Source of the DNA: Halichondria panicea
Lineage: Eukaryota; Porifera; Demospongiae; Suberitida; Halichondriidae
Assembly: GCF_963675165.1 (NCBI RefSeq)
Contig: NC_087390.1
Location: 2,278,001-2,342,000 of the forward strand
Length of the DNA: 64,000 nucleotides
Reading direction: 5' to 3'
A program made the translations under genes and the position numbers. Every line of letters starts with the position of its first letter. Position 1 is the stretch's first letter. The notes under the pieces are model-generated. The model was not told the DNA's origin and searched no databases. It saw only the letters and a list, made by a program, of their open reading frames with translations. Below, piece after piece: positions 47,860-59,867 of the stretch.

Positions 47860-50007
47860 ATGAGTACACTAGTGTGTGTAAGCTGTCAAGAGTATGTGTT
47901 TCACGATCCATACCAATGTGACTGTGGAGACAGACTCTGTAGCAAGTGTTACAACTCTTATATTGAGAGGTAAAACGTTATTCATGATGATGTGTCATTG
48001 ACTGTCATCCAGTTTCATTTTCTGCAGAGCCCAGAAGAAGTTCATCTGTTTATCCTGCAATGAAGAGAACATCGTGGCCAACTGTTTCCGAGACAAGGCA
48101 GTGGAGTACGAGCTTCGGAACACCACCCTCAAGTGCTTGAACCAGTCCTGTCCCTGGGAGGGGGAGAGCAGGTTCTATCAGGTAAACACAGTAACTTCAT
48201 AATAATGTGCAGCATGGACTTCTTTGTCTAAGCTGAGCACATATTGATAATCGTATTCACAATGTAGTGCCGGGAATCAGTCCCATTCAGTGTAATGCAT
48301 GTAGCAGGAAGCAGTGAATAGAGCAACTTCCAGTGGTAGTCAATAATTATAGTTATACAGGAAATATCTTGACAACTATTTGAACTTTCTTTTGAAGGGT
48401 ATTAGAAGTGTCTAGTAGGAACATAGTTACTGATCTGTTTTGCCTAGGAATGTTGTTTGTGAACCACTTGTTTAATGTCTCAGTGTCTGTGTTGTTGGTG
48501 AACTATTGGATTGATACCGTCTCTTGTTGCCAGTTTGTTGTTTACAGCGTTCTTTGTCTGTGTTTTCTGTAGGAGCATAAGAATTCGTGCAAGTTTGGTG
48601 TAGTACAATGCACCAACTCAATATACGGCTGTAAAGAAGAACTAATTAGGAGTCAATTACAGGACCACCTCAACAATAAATGCAACTTCAACCCCATCAC
48701 TTGTCGATGGTGTGGACAACACACCCTCAATGAAGACGTAAGTTATTCAATAATATAGAAAACTTTACTGTGCTTCTTAAGAGTCACTATTATAATAGCT
48801 GCATGCATAGAACTCCCATGCAACTAATCATCACGATTCCCAAATACACAGATTCACATTCAGAAGGAGTGTGAGATGGCACTAGACTACTGCCCCAATG
48901 AGTGTGGAGAAAGGTTACCTAGGAGAGAGGTGAGTTCTGATTGATGTCAGAGGTTAATTCGATAAATTGCCTTTTTAGTACATTCATTTCCTGTGTTATA
49001 GTGCATGAATAATTAATGATGCTAAACTTGAGTTTGTTTAGTTAATGATCTTTACCCACTCCCCTCACAGATGCTCAAGCATACTAAAACAGTGTGCACT
49101 CAACAAGTAAGAGAATGTGACTACAAGGACTTGGGGTGCACTTACAAGGTATGTTTACACAGCATTTATTCACTTCCAACATATATAATAATGCACTCAT
49201 GTAATTATGTGATCTAATGTACTCGCTTAGTTATATGCTCTTATTCGTCTGCAGGGTACCATCAAGGAACTAACGAAGCATGCAAAGGATTACCCCGCAT
49301 ATCACAACCAACTACTGAAAATGGCCAACAAAGAAATGAAGCAATCTCTGGACCACCAAATTGCCTTAATAGACAACAAAACAGACGATTTGAAATCTGA
49401 AATTAGCAAGATAAGGTCTGAGTTGCAATCACGGCTGCAACCAGTAACAGATGCTGTGGTAAAAGCTGAGTCATCAATTATCCAACTACAAGATGGACTC
49501 AGTGAGGTATCTCTGTTATTACAAACACTTCAAGCAGCCAGTTACGATGGAACATTCATTTGGAAGATCCCCGAAGTCACTAGGAGAAGACAAGAAGCTA
49601 GAACTGGGAAAACTGTCTCTCTGTATTCCGCTCCATTCTATACGAGTCGCCATGGATACAAGCTCTGTCTAAGGCTCTACATGAACGGCGATGGTACTGG
49701 GAAGGGCACTCACTTGTCGTTCTTTATCACCCTAATGCGAGGAGAGTACGATGCCCTCCTCCCCTGGCCGTTCAGACAGGCAGTCACTCTGACCCTGGTG
49801 GACCAGAACAAGCAGCGGGACATTGTCCAGTCGTTCCGCCCTGAACCAACGTCCTCATCATTCCAGAGACCACGCAATGAGATGAACGTTGCCTCAGGCT
49901 GTCCCACATTTGCCCTCGTCTCTGCCCTTGACAATGTCTCCTACGTCAAGGATGATACCTTGTTCCTTAAATGCAAGGTTAACACCACTGGACTGACCAA
50001 TGAATGA
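47860..50007 (+). CDS. TRAF-family protein b, 445 aa
   Basis: Exons 47860-47969, 48028-48181, 48573-48737, 48852-48929, 49071-49148, 49255-50007, each the same length as in TRAF a and fully open. RING (CVSC, CDCGDRLCSKC), TRAF zinc fingers, coiled coil and MATH domain are all retained. The last exon differs from TRAF a at only seven of about 250 residues (for example LEHQ to LDHQ, SEVQ to SELQ, GSGKG to GTGKG, SVLDN to SALDN), mostly conservative changes. That indicates recent duplication with protein function kept. The MATH substitutions near GTGKGTHLS lie in a surface loop in known TRAFs, so partner choice might differ (inference). Confidence 0.93.
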
Positions 50008-50018
50008 CAAAACTATCT

Positions 50019-50201
50019 CGGAGTACATGCATAAAGAGAAATATTCGACATAGACATTGCAAATGATATAGTATTATCATAGCCTCGAATCCACGCCGAT
50101 TAAAATCTGTATTTTAATCAGCGTGGATTTGAGGCTAAGGATCAATTAGACCATATCATTTGCAAAGTCTCTGTGTTATATTCTTCATGCATGTACTCCA
50201 A
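50019..50201. repeat. Nested 3' hairpin directly after TRAF b
   Basis: Same structure as after TRAF a (outer arms GGAGTACATGCAT..., inner TAGCCTCGAATCCACGCC). The inner arms carry a few changes (AATCTGTATT, AATCAGCGTGG) that slightly weaken pairing. Confidence 0.85.
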
Positions 50202-50784
50202 CCATAGTTGCACCTCAAGAGTGCCTCGTTGTCTTCAATCTATGCTCCTAATGCCAACTATAAACATTGTTATTTTTTGTTTTATTTATTTATTTATTTG
50301 AACCACAATCTCTTCATATAATTATTATACGCCCTTGTTATTATTTTATAGTCCATTGCTGCATGTCATTGATTGCCACGTGCACATATCCTCTCCTTGT
50401 TAACGTTAGCAATAGTAGAAATATAGCCACTACTGTACTAACAGTACTAAGCCTGCTACCATTCAGTTATAAGTATAGTCATGGAACAACTGGCAAGATT
50501 TAGACACAACAGATCCAAAATCCCAGAAATGTTCCCCCTAAATTGAGGTTGTTTAATTAATGATCTTTACCCACTTCTCCCGCACAGTGGAACAAAGAAG
50601 GATAAACAAGGATCGAGGACATTATTTTTCCCTTTGGAATTGGGTACATTGTACATTGCAATGATAGGTCAAAGTGTGCACTCACCAAGCTATAGTATAA
50701 GGACTTGGGGTGCACCTACAAGGTACGTACGTTCACACAGTAAACTATAGCGGCTTAGCTAGGGAGATTGAGAGTCGTAGATTA

Positions 50785-51033
50785 TGCACCTATCAATGTG
50801 TTGCCCCACTCCCCCCCCCCCCCCTGGGAGGGGTCGGGCTTATATGGGGGATTTGACCTTACCTCAGGTCAAATTCCCCCTCACACACCAAAAAACAGGT
50901 CATAAAAGAGTCTTCACTATGCAAAGCCAGGTTCAAATCCCCCAGTATGGGGCCAACATTTCAGGTCAAATTAGATCAAATTCCCCCGTATGTCCCGGGG
51001 GGGGGGTAGTGGGGCAACACGTTGATAGGTGCA
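50785..51033. mobile_element. MITE with TGCACCTATCAAYGTGTTGC ends (only in unit D)
   Basis: The left end TGCACCTATCAATGTGTTGC and the right end in reverse TGCACCTATCAACGTGTTGC continue into CCCCAC and C/G runs. The matching site in unit B (about 38913) lacks it, so it inserted after the 12-kb duplication. Confidence 0.85.
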
Positions 51034-51319
51034 TTAGTGACTGTAGGAAACGTACATAGAAACAATCAAACTGCAATGGATAAAATTATGAGGACTTTAC
51101 TATTGCTGTTAGCTGGTTTACAATCTGCATTAAAACAATTACACAAGTACACGCTTTCCATTTCAATTTTCATTTTGAAGTATTGCTCCCTCTCTGCTCT
51201 CCTGCCCTCCCCATTAGCTTTTTATTTTTGCCTACAATTACAGAAAAATTTCCATTCAATCATAATCATACGTATGTAAGCATGCAGAGTCAGGTCTGTG
51301 TATGTCTAGGGGTTGTCAG

Positions 51320-51560
51320 CAGTGGCGTAGGCAGAGGGGGGCTGACGGGGCTAGAGCCCCCCCCTTTTGAGCTCCATCATCTGCACTGCATAGTTACTAT
51401 AGAATGATGTCATTCAAGGAAATGTGGGTAGGGCCACCTAATGCGCATGCTGATGCTGAGGAGAAGAGTGATGACCTTTTTTAAAAACTCCATGTTATTC
51501 AGTGTGCCTTGCTCAACTGATTTGAGCCCTGCCCTTCCCAAAATCCTGGCTACGCCACTG
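51320..51560. mobile_element. MITE with CAGTGGCGTAG ends and GTCAG target duplication (only in unit D)
   Basis: CAGTGGCGTAGGCAGAGG at the left and, in reverse, CAGTGGCGTAGCCAGGAT at the right. GTCAG is duplicated at 51315-51319 and 51561-51565, while other copies have one GTCAG. The ends resemble hAT termini, but a 5-bp duplication is atypical for hAT (usually 8 bp). Confidence 0.85.
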
Positions 51561-52085
51561 GTCAGAATACACCTGAAATGTTGTTCATTTGAATGGATTG
51601 CTGGGAACACAAGTGCCAGTCAGCAGCAGCTAGATAAGGGGAACCTTCTTCATAGACCCTTGGGTAGTCCCTGGCCTTTATATAAAAATCCCTAACCATG
51701 TTCTGGAAATTCCTATGAATTCACTACCTGGCTTAGAAAATGCGTTATTTCTGGAAACGATGGAGTCCCCTAGCAACTGATTAGCAACTTTAATTAACGA
51801 GAGAGCAAAAAGACGCGAAATAAAGCTGCATGGGGACAGTGACATACCAGGATTAGATAGTACAGCACAGGATACAGGCATCCAATAATTATGTTGAGGT
51901 TTGCTATAAACAAGCTAGAAATCTATCATTGTCATAAGCTAGGCCAGCAAGTGGTACATGTTGATCAGAATCATTAATTTTTGGTCTTGATTGCGGACAA
52001 CAATTCTCTAAATCTGTGAACGTCCATTGCCTTTTCCCCATACACATAGATGTTGAATACCTTCCCCCCTTACCTAATCCCTCCT

Positions 52086-52088
<3 letters not shown>

Positions 52089-52148
<60 letters not shown>
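52089..52148. repeat. (CA)n tract before the exon 7 remnant of unit D
   Basis: About 30 CA units at the position equivalent to those at 30665, 39831, 42278 and 56040. Confidence 0.95.
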
Positions 52149-52150
<2 letters not shown>

Positions 52151-53165
52151 CTCTCTAGTCCCCACCCCAGCCCTCATGAGGGGAGAGAGGATCTGGTGTC
52201 AGCACTAGGGGAGATCTTGTGGAGGGAAGGCGGAGGAAAGAGAGCTGTGGTTGGATTGTGAGTGGGTTGAACCACATAATTATGTGTGCTGTCATAGCTA
52301 AAAATAACAAACTTAATTGTTTGAGATTATGGTGAAATGAGCGTGCTGCTATGAATATTATACAAATATCATATTTATACTTGTTTACGAGTATGATTAT
52401 ACTTACATGTAGTGTCATTGTTTCCGTGGTATTTTTTACCTATGTGATCATGCACACATAAAGGTGTTGTTTACACAATACATCAGTGTTTGTATTAGGG
52501 ATTATATGGGTTCACCGAAATCGTCTCAGTATTTACACGATAATTATTATCAGTGGAGACGGGTCCCAGGAAAATAATAACACCCACCAGCCTAATTGCA
52601 TCACTGAAAGGGTAAGTTCATGTAGCATAACAAAGACATTGATCTTTCCTTGCTGTGGTGAAAACAAAGCCTTTCCTTTCTGTTTCCATGTCAACATTAA
52701 TTATGTTTATTTCCCTGTGATAGTTTTCGAAGGGGACATAATTCATTATATAACCGAAGTGAATTTGATATTTGTCAGGGAAGTTTATAATAATTACAAG
52801 TGTTGTTAAGTAAACACGTACTTTATGTAGATAGTGCATGAACACTCATTTAGTGTTGAGCAAACACTTGAGTCGTTCCTATGAGATAACTTCCACTGGT
52901 GAGTTGATTGTTTTGTTCATAATAAGGAACACAGAACACATGTGATGGTAACCGATCCTAACCATGCGTCACATGTCATGTGTTTATATTGATACTAACT
53001 TGTGGCTAAAGATAATTGTAAATTATGTAGTTGGGACTGGTATTGGAATCAATCCCAAGCGTGTACATGTCCACCACAGCAATAGGAACTATGACAAATC
53101 ACAAATTACTTGATTTTCTAAAATTATATTTTACATTTGGGAAGAAAGTGTATGTACATTCATTA

Positions 53166-53375
53166 TACCGTATAGCGGGTAATTTTCGGGGGACAAAATA
53201 TTCATGGTTCAGCAATATTGAGACATTTCGTGGGTAATATTTTCGTGGTAGCTGCCTGCACTGCAGGTAAAGGTAGGCAAGGTCGCTTCATTCGTGGGTA
53301 AAATATTCGTGGTCAGACCTCCAACCACGAAAACCACGAATATTTTGCCCCACGAAAATTACACGCTATACGGTA
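53166..53375. mobile_element. MITE, TACCGTATAGCGGGTAATTTTC family
   Basis: Ends TACCGTATAGCGGGTAATTT and, in reverse, TACCGTATAGCGTGTAATTT. Internal repeats of ATATTCGTGG/CCACGAA fold back. No coding sequence. Confidence 0.88.
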
Positions 53376-54332
53376 CCATTAATTATGGAACACTAGTATG
53401 GAGTTTCCTTTACTTGGATCATCCATTTTCTCAATTTTGCTAAGCTGTATACCTAACAACTAGTAGCATGGTCGACCTGTTACAATCGTGCTACATGTAC
53501 TAATTATGATGTTTGCTGCTGTGGGAACCATCACATGACACCATGCCTCAGCATTAGTTGTCAGCTCCAAACATGTATATAATGCTGACAGTGTACGTAT
53601 AACTGTGTGCCAGTTATCAGTTAATTAATTACGTGTCACTAATTAAAAAAACAGTGGCTATATGCTCGGCAGCTGGACGCCCATCCTCCACCGTGAACAC
53701 ACAGTCGCCTACCTCTTCCTGTAGGTGTAGTAACACATAATGTCATAGCAACAATAGCGAGTTGTTTGCAAACTATTTACAGCTAATGTTGCTGTGACAT
53801 TATGTATTCGCGAATACGTATTTCCATTATCATTTTCATTTATTTCCTCGGTGGGTATCGCTCCCTCTCTGTTCTCCTGTCTTTTCCTCATTAGCAACAT
53901 TAACAATAAAGCCGCTGCTGTCAACAGCTAGTACCAAGCCTGCTACGTTATCCATTCTCAGTCTTCAGTTGTTAGCTTTACTAAGCACAACTGACGAGAT
54001 TGTGGCTGTATTCCTATTTTGAATACCATGTGGTCTTGGAATTGAATGAACATGGAATCACTTTTATTTCTTCCACACAACACCTCTCCCCACATCCCCA
54101 GTTCTCGTATGTACAGTATAGACAACGTTTTTTTCATCTTTTTGATTGCTTACTTTACTTGAATATAATTATTCTACCCAACATTATTTTTCTCTTAATT
54201 CCATCCAGATAATTGAGCATACATTCATGAATAGAAATACAATAGACTCCTTTCTTGGGTCAAGGTTACCATTGTGAGTTGGCTTACTTGTTAGTCATTA
54301 ATTGTTTCCACGTAAACAATTACACAATTATG

Positions 54333-54729
54333 TACCGTATATGCTTGATCAGGAGCCGCGGCTACTAAATGTTTCATTTTGCTGGAAGAGGAGGCTACAA
54401 TTCAAGAGGGGCCACTGTTCAAGAGCGGCGTTTATTAGCTCCAGATAATTTAGTTTGTCATCAAAAGTTGTTTTCACCTGCATAAACTTGAACTCTGCCA
54501 TGAGAAAGTCTTTGTGAAGCACTAACAAGCTGCTACTCATAGCTATGTACATGTAGCTAGCTGCTAGTAATAATTTTTTTGGCTGCCACGTGCAGAAATG
54601 CTAGAGTCAAAGTTCACTGAGGCTACTATTTGAGAGCGGCTACTAAATGTTTCATTTTGCTAGCAAGGGAGGCTACTATTTGAGTGCGGCCTTTATACAA
54701 GAGCGGCCTCTGATCGAGCATATACGGTA
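54333..54729. mobile_element. MITE, TACCGTATATGCTTGATCAG family
   Basis: Ends TACCGTATATGCTTGATCAG and, in reverse, TACCGTATATGCTCGATCAG, with GGAGGCTAC and GAGCGGC subterminal repeats. About 400 bases and non-coding. It abuts a second MITE (54734-54939). Confidence 0.88.
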
Positions 54730-54733
54730 TGTA

Positions 54734-54939
54734 ATATAGCTGGTAATTTTCGTGGGGCAAAATATTCGTGGTTTTCGTGGTTGGAGGTCTGACCACGAAT
54801 ATTTTACCCACGAATGAAGCGACCTTGCCTACCTTTACCTACAATCCAAGCAGCAACCACGAAAATATTATCCACGAAATGTCTCAATATTGCTGAACCA
54901 CAAATATTTTGTCCCCCGAAAATTACCCGCTATACGGTA
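54734..54939. mobile_element. MITE of the TACCGTATAGCGGGTAATTTTC family, left end degenerate
   Basis: The right end in reverse is ATACCGTATAGCGGGTAATT; the left end is ATATAGCTGGTAATTTTC. The interior matches the element at 53166 in inverted orientation. Confidence 0.8.
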
Positions 54940-55173
54940 TCTGTTACTATTTTTTAATTAGCAATAGTAACTATGAGGTTTCCATTCCTGGTCCATATAG
55001 CAACTAGCTATGATGAATATCATTATGCTATACTCAAGGCTGACAGGTTATATTGTATCAATCCTTTTTCTGTGTACCTATACATGTACAGTTGTCTGGA
55101 ACAACAAGTAAGGACTCATTACAAGACCTTGCGACAATACAATAATTATAACCCATGAAAGTCAACCTCCTAG

Positions 55174-55226
55174 TAGCCTCGAGGCCACGCCGATTAAATA
55201 CTTTAATCGGCCTGGTCTCGAGGCTA
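55174..55226. repeat. TAGCCTCG foldback at the start of unit E
   Basis: Arms TAGCCTCGAGGCCACGCCGA and reverse (one mismatch, CCTGGTCTCG) around ATACT. Unit C has only a CTCGAGGCTAG half at about 41452, so the palindrome was gained here or lost there. Confidence 0.8.
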
Positions 55227-56035
55227 GCCTCCTATAGGAACTCTACTCTATGATATTCATAGCTGACAACCTAAGTTTGTGGTTTTGTTATGAGCCCTTG
55301 CTGCACAACTGTACACAAGAAATTGATATTCAGTTGTACTGCCTAACGACTTGAACATGAACTACACCATGCATCATCATAGGTATGTAAGCATACAGAG
55401 TCATGCAGCTCTGTGTATGTCTAGGGGTTGTCAGAATACACCTGAAATGTTGTTCATTTGAATGGATTGCTGGGAACACAAGTGCCAGTCAGCAGCAGCT
55501 AGATAAGGGGAACCTTCTTCATAGACCCTTGGGTAGTCCCTGGCCTTTATATAAAAATCCCTAACCATGTTCTGGAAATTCCTATGAATTCACTACCTGG
55601 CTTAGAAAATGCGTCACTTTCTGGAAACAATCGAGTAACCTAGCAACTGATTAGCAACTTTAATTAACGAGAAGTTAATGCTGTATGGGGACAATGACAT
55701 ACCAGGATTAGAATATGGTCTAGTACAGCACAAGGTACTGGCATCCAATAATTATGTTGAGATTTGATCAACAAGCTAGAAATCTATCATTGTCATAAGC
55801 TAGGCCAGCAAGTGGTACATGCATGTGACCATGTCCAACCTCGTCTGTTTAAGAACCATAGTGGTATGTGCAGCTGTTGTGTTTGGGTATATGGTTCTGC
55901 TGCTTATACTTATTTGATCAGAATCATTAATTTTTGGTCTTGGTTGCGGACAACAATTCTCTAAATCTGTGAGCGTCTATTGCCTTTCCCCCGTACACAT
56001 AGATGTTGAATACTTCCCCCTTACCTAATCCCTCC

Positions 56036-56039
<4 letters not shown>

Positions 56040-56079
<40 letters not shown>
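56040..56079. repeat. (CA)n tract before exon 7 of MINDY4 copy c
   Basis: About 20 CA units ending a few bases before the exon 7 acceptor CTCTAG. Confidence 0.95.
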
Positions 56080-56081
<2 letters not shown>

Positions 56082-58379
56082 CTAGTTCCCGCCCCAGCCC
56101 TGATGAGAGGAGAGAGGGTCTGGTGTCAGCACTAGGTGAGATCTTGTGGAGGGCAGGCGGAGGAAAGAGAGCTGTGGTTGGATTGTGAGTAAGAGTAGGT
56201 GTACTGTACTGTACTGTAGATATCTAGACTAGTAAAAAATTCTATTTAAGGTAGTGTATGTGCAGTGTGCATTACCAGTATTCGTTGGGGCAAAATGATC
56301 AATGATCTCATAATGGGACTTGTTGCATTTGTAATAATTATAGTCTGATAATTATGGTGGTCTGATAATTATGATGGTCCAACTTATGGTTCAGTTTACA
56401 TGGTCTTAGGCGCTAGGCTGATTTACATGTGTTGAAATATGAATAATTATACATACACATTTCATCATACTAACACAATTCAGCAGTTGTGATACTTGTA
56501 ATTATTGTAGCCTTAATAATAATTTATTACAGTTACAAGTTGCAATACTGGTAGTGTATTGCATTTGTTTGTACTGCCTTCACCTTTATGATGAAATGCT
56601 TATAACCAATTATTGATATTCAATTATCACAGATTATCATCAGCGGATACTGGGTATATGGCAAGGCCACACCTACGTAAAAACCAGACAGCATTACAGA
56701 GAGGGTGAGTGGTATACATGCATCTGTACATACACAATTAACTCTGTGCCCCTTCAATTGCCTACTTTGTTTACCGCCACCGGTATTTCTTCACATACAA
56801 CCCCCTGGTGCTGCACTGACCATGTTATGCCTTACACATGCAAACATTGGTTAAATGCAGTAAAATATTCACACGAAACTGAATCACCATCCTCTTGTTG
56901 TGGTCATGTAGTGTTATTGTGTACATAAACTAATTGTGTACACTATTTCACTTGTGGTGGTTCACTTGTGGTGGTACCACCACCTCGTACCTCACTCCAT
57001 TGGTTTCATATTCAATATTGCATACTGACTCAAATTTGTGTGCATTCTTACTAGGTTAGCAATCGGGATTACTTAAGTTTTCTTAACTGTTGAGAAATAT
57101 TATTATTCTACCCAACTTCACAACATTAATGGTCAATTTTTCTCTTAATTCCATGCATCCAGATGATTGAGCATACATTCACGGATAGAAATACAATGGA
57201 CTCCTTTCTTCGGTCAAGGCTTGCGTTGGTGAGTCGGCTTATTTGCTTAAAATATGTACAGTCATTATCATTACTATTGTTTCCACTCCACAAAAACAAT
57301 TAGGTAGCTATCTGTTACTATTTTTGTAACAATTTAAAATGCAATGGTAATAGTGAGGTTGCCATTATGCATAACACTCCATATGCATAACTTAATTATC
57401 AGTACAACGTTTTGTTAAGTATAGCCACATGTGACTATAATTAACACTAACCTGTGTTGTACTGTCTTCCGGCTAGGAAGCTTCTTGAACATGTGAGCCT
57501 ACACCATGCATGTCAGGCCCTATTCATAGCTACATGTGATCAATTGTTTTACACGCCCACACAAATTCCATACACAATGCCCATAACGTAGTCAGCTGGC
57601 TATTAATAAACATGTACATGTACATGTAGGGTTTAATGCTATTCAGTTTGCGTCATCTTGGTTTCATATAATTATAACACCATGCAAACACTATTACATG
57701 ATTGTACTTATGAAATCTAGTATGATTGGGTGTGTTTGATAATAATTATAAGAGTTCCAACATTTCTGTTTGCGTTGGCTTAAGTAGTCTAGAGTATTGT
57801 ACATTGTCGCATTCCTTTATGTAAACTGCACCAGCGTCACATTATTACAATTCATGATTGGCCCGCATCTAGGATTTTGGGTCAGAGGGGGTAAATTGAG
57901 CAAATTAAAATTCCCCCGCCGTGTGTGCATGCACCGAAAGTACACCTAAAATTAGGGGGTCCGGGGCATGTTCGCCATATGTATGTGTGAATAGTTTTGT
58001 TGAGGCTTACTTTGTCATTAGAATCGTAATGAATCCCGAAATGTATTTTTCAGGGGCTTCCCCCATAGGTATACATACATAATTTTCTTGCACCACCATG
58101 ATATCAAATAAGAACCAATGAGTCATTTCTATTACATTCATGAATACCTACAAGTGGCATACACTATTATGTAGGGAGTTTCCCCTCATGCATTACTATT
58201 TTTTTGCTAAGCTGTATACCTAACAGCTAGTGCACAGTCAGACCTGTTAAGATCATGCTGCATGTAATAATTATGATGTGAAATCAATGGCACAATCACA
58301 TGACTTTAATTTGAACTTAGTTATCGTGCCTCGATCAGCGTTAATTGTCAGCTCCTACATGTATATAGTGCTCTACGTT

Positions 58380-58790
58380 TACTGTGTGCCAGTTAATTCA
58401 ACAATCTGTATTATAAAAAGAGAGAATTAGTATAAAAAGAAAATGTGTGGTGAGAAGTTGTGTTTGTAAACCTGAAATGAAGAGATTGCTAAATTTATTG
58501 CAACGAGTATTGTAACAGTACTGAAGTTCATGTTGCACGAGACTAGTAAGTTATTGCAGTTGCTAAAAATTCTAGATTACACGAATACGTTCTTTCCATT
58601 GTCATTTTTTCATTTGTTTCCTCGATGGGTATCGCTCCCTCTCTATTCTCCTGTACTTTCCTCGTTAGCAACATTAACAATAAAGCTGCTGCTGTGAACA
58701 ATACCAGGCCTGCTACGTTATCCATTCTCACTTTTCAGTTGTTAGCTTTACTTAACTAAGCACAACTGATAAGATTTGTCTGTATTCCTA
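58380..58790. mobile_element. Copy of the intron 9 MITE, left end eroded
   Basis: The right end TTCTCACTTTTCAGTTGTTAGC...GATAAGATTTGTC is well kept, while the left end is degraded to ATTATAAAAAGAGAGAATTAG. On the minus strand it contains a 62-codon frame [20 protein letters not shown] followed by a charged QENREGAIP tail, also seen near 33.3 and 53.9 kb. Confidence 0.7.
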
Positions 58791-59031
58791 TTTTGAATAC
58801 CGTATGGTTTTGAACATGGGAATCACTATTTATAATCCATAATCGTATTCATTACTAGATTGTTATGCCTCAATGCTCATGTTTTCACTACAGCTCCAAG
58901 ATGGGTCCTCTAGTGGCTGCATACAGTTTCTACTCTCTGACACTGTGCTGCTTACCAAGGGAGCCAGCTGGTGGGTAAGAGGGAGGTGTTGTGTGGTCTG
59001 AAGTGTGTGTGTCTTTGTGGGCTGACTGTTA

Positions 59032-59867
59032 TTATGCCTCGAGGCGTAGCCGCACGAGGGATACGGTAAAGCTGACTGTGTGTGTGTGTGTCTGTTCCAG
59101 CTGTAACTGCTCAACGGTTGCAATGCGACGAAAGCTAACAGCTTCTATAGGCTTCTAGCCACGTTCTCTTGGATTTTGATTCATGGATTAGCAAACTAAA
59201 GCTTCTTTCTCGAGTTATGGCTAGTTTGACTCACATTGAAGGCTGTTGCAGTCTCTTCAGAATCTTTCATAGCATCATCTGTCCGCACAAACTTTCTATT
59301 CAACATATGAGTTAGCCTTGCACTAAAGTGCTAGCTTTTTGTTAGCTACAATACTCAGAAAATATCTGTTAAAACAGCTAGCTAGCAGTAGCCATTTGTG
59401 AAATTGACACTCACAGATGCTCAAGCATACATTATTCCTATGGATGTAATGCGCATGCGCGCTCATTCCCCATGTGTGAGAAAATAATATCCAAGATCCA
59501 GAAATCCAGATCCTCCTGGCAGAATCATCTCTGTCTTGAGGGCCTGGTAAGCCACAAAACACTACCATATAACAATATAGATAACAATATGCATGTACAC
59601 AGGTCTTTTCATCTTAGATATTATATACACTGAACTACAGATCCTGGAAGAATCAATTTTCTTCTTTCTTGAGGTCCTGGTAAGCCACATAATACAATAA
59701 ATAATAACAACAATAGATGCATGTAAATAAGTCTTTTCTTCTCAGTGAATTTATATAGATAAGCTATAAAATTCATTATAGAAACTAATATAACACTCTA
59801 ATACTTTTCAGCGAAAGCAAAAACATGGCGAGAGGCATTAGCACAGCGCCAGCTTGAACACTAGTTA
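59032..59867. mobile_element. 836-bp insertion flanked by a 20-bp direct repeat (only in copy c)
   Basis: TCTTTGTGGGCTGACTGTTA occurs at 59012-59031 and again at 59868-59887, while copy a has it once (about 33627). The insert starts TTATGCCTCGAGGCGTAGCC and has no recognised protein. A 20-base target duplication fits target-primed retrotransposition or microhomology-based repair better than a cut-and-paste element. Confidence 0.75.

Larger units (their letters stand above)
50202..55378 (+). pseudogene. Unit D: second eroded TRAF/MINDY4 partial copy (sister of unit B)
   Basis: It repeats the layout of unit B: TRAF exon 5 remnant (about 50545-50722), intron 4 block (about 51300-51320 and 51565-51690, split by a MITE), MINDY4 exon 5 end (about 51838-51882), exon 7 (about 52160-52260), diverged exon 8 (about 52550-52615), diverged exon 9 (about 52833-52902) and a second exon 9 (54209-54275). 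No exon 6. Nothing is translatable as MINDY4. The region has gained at least four MITEs compared with unit B. Confidence 0.75.
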
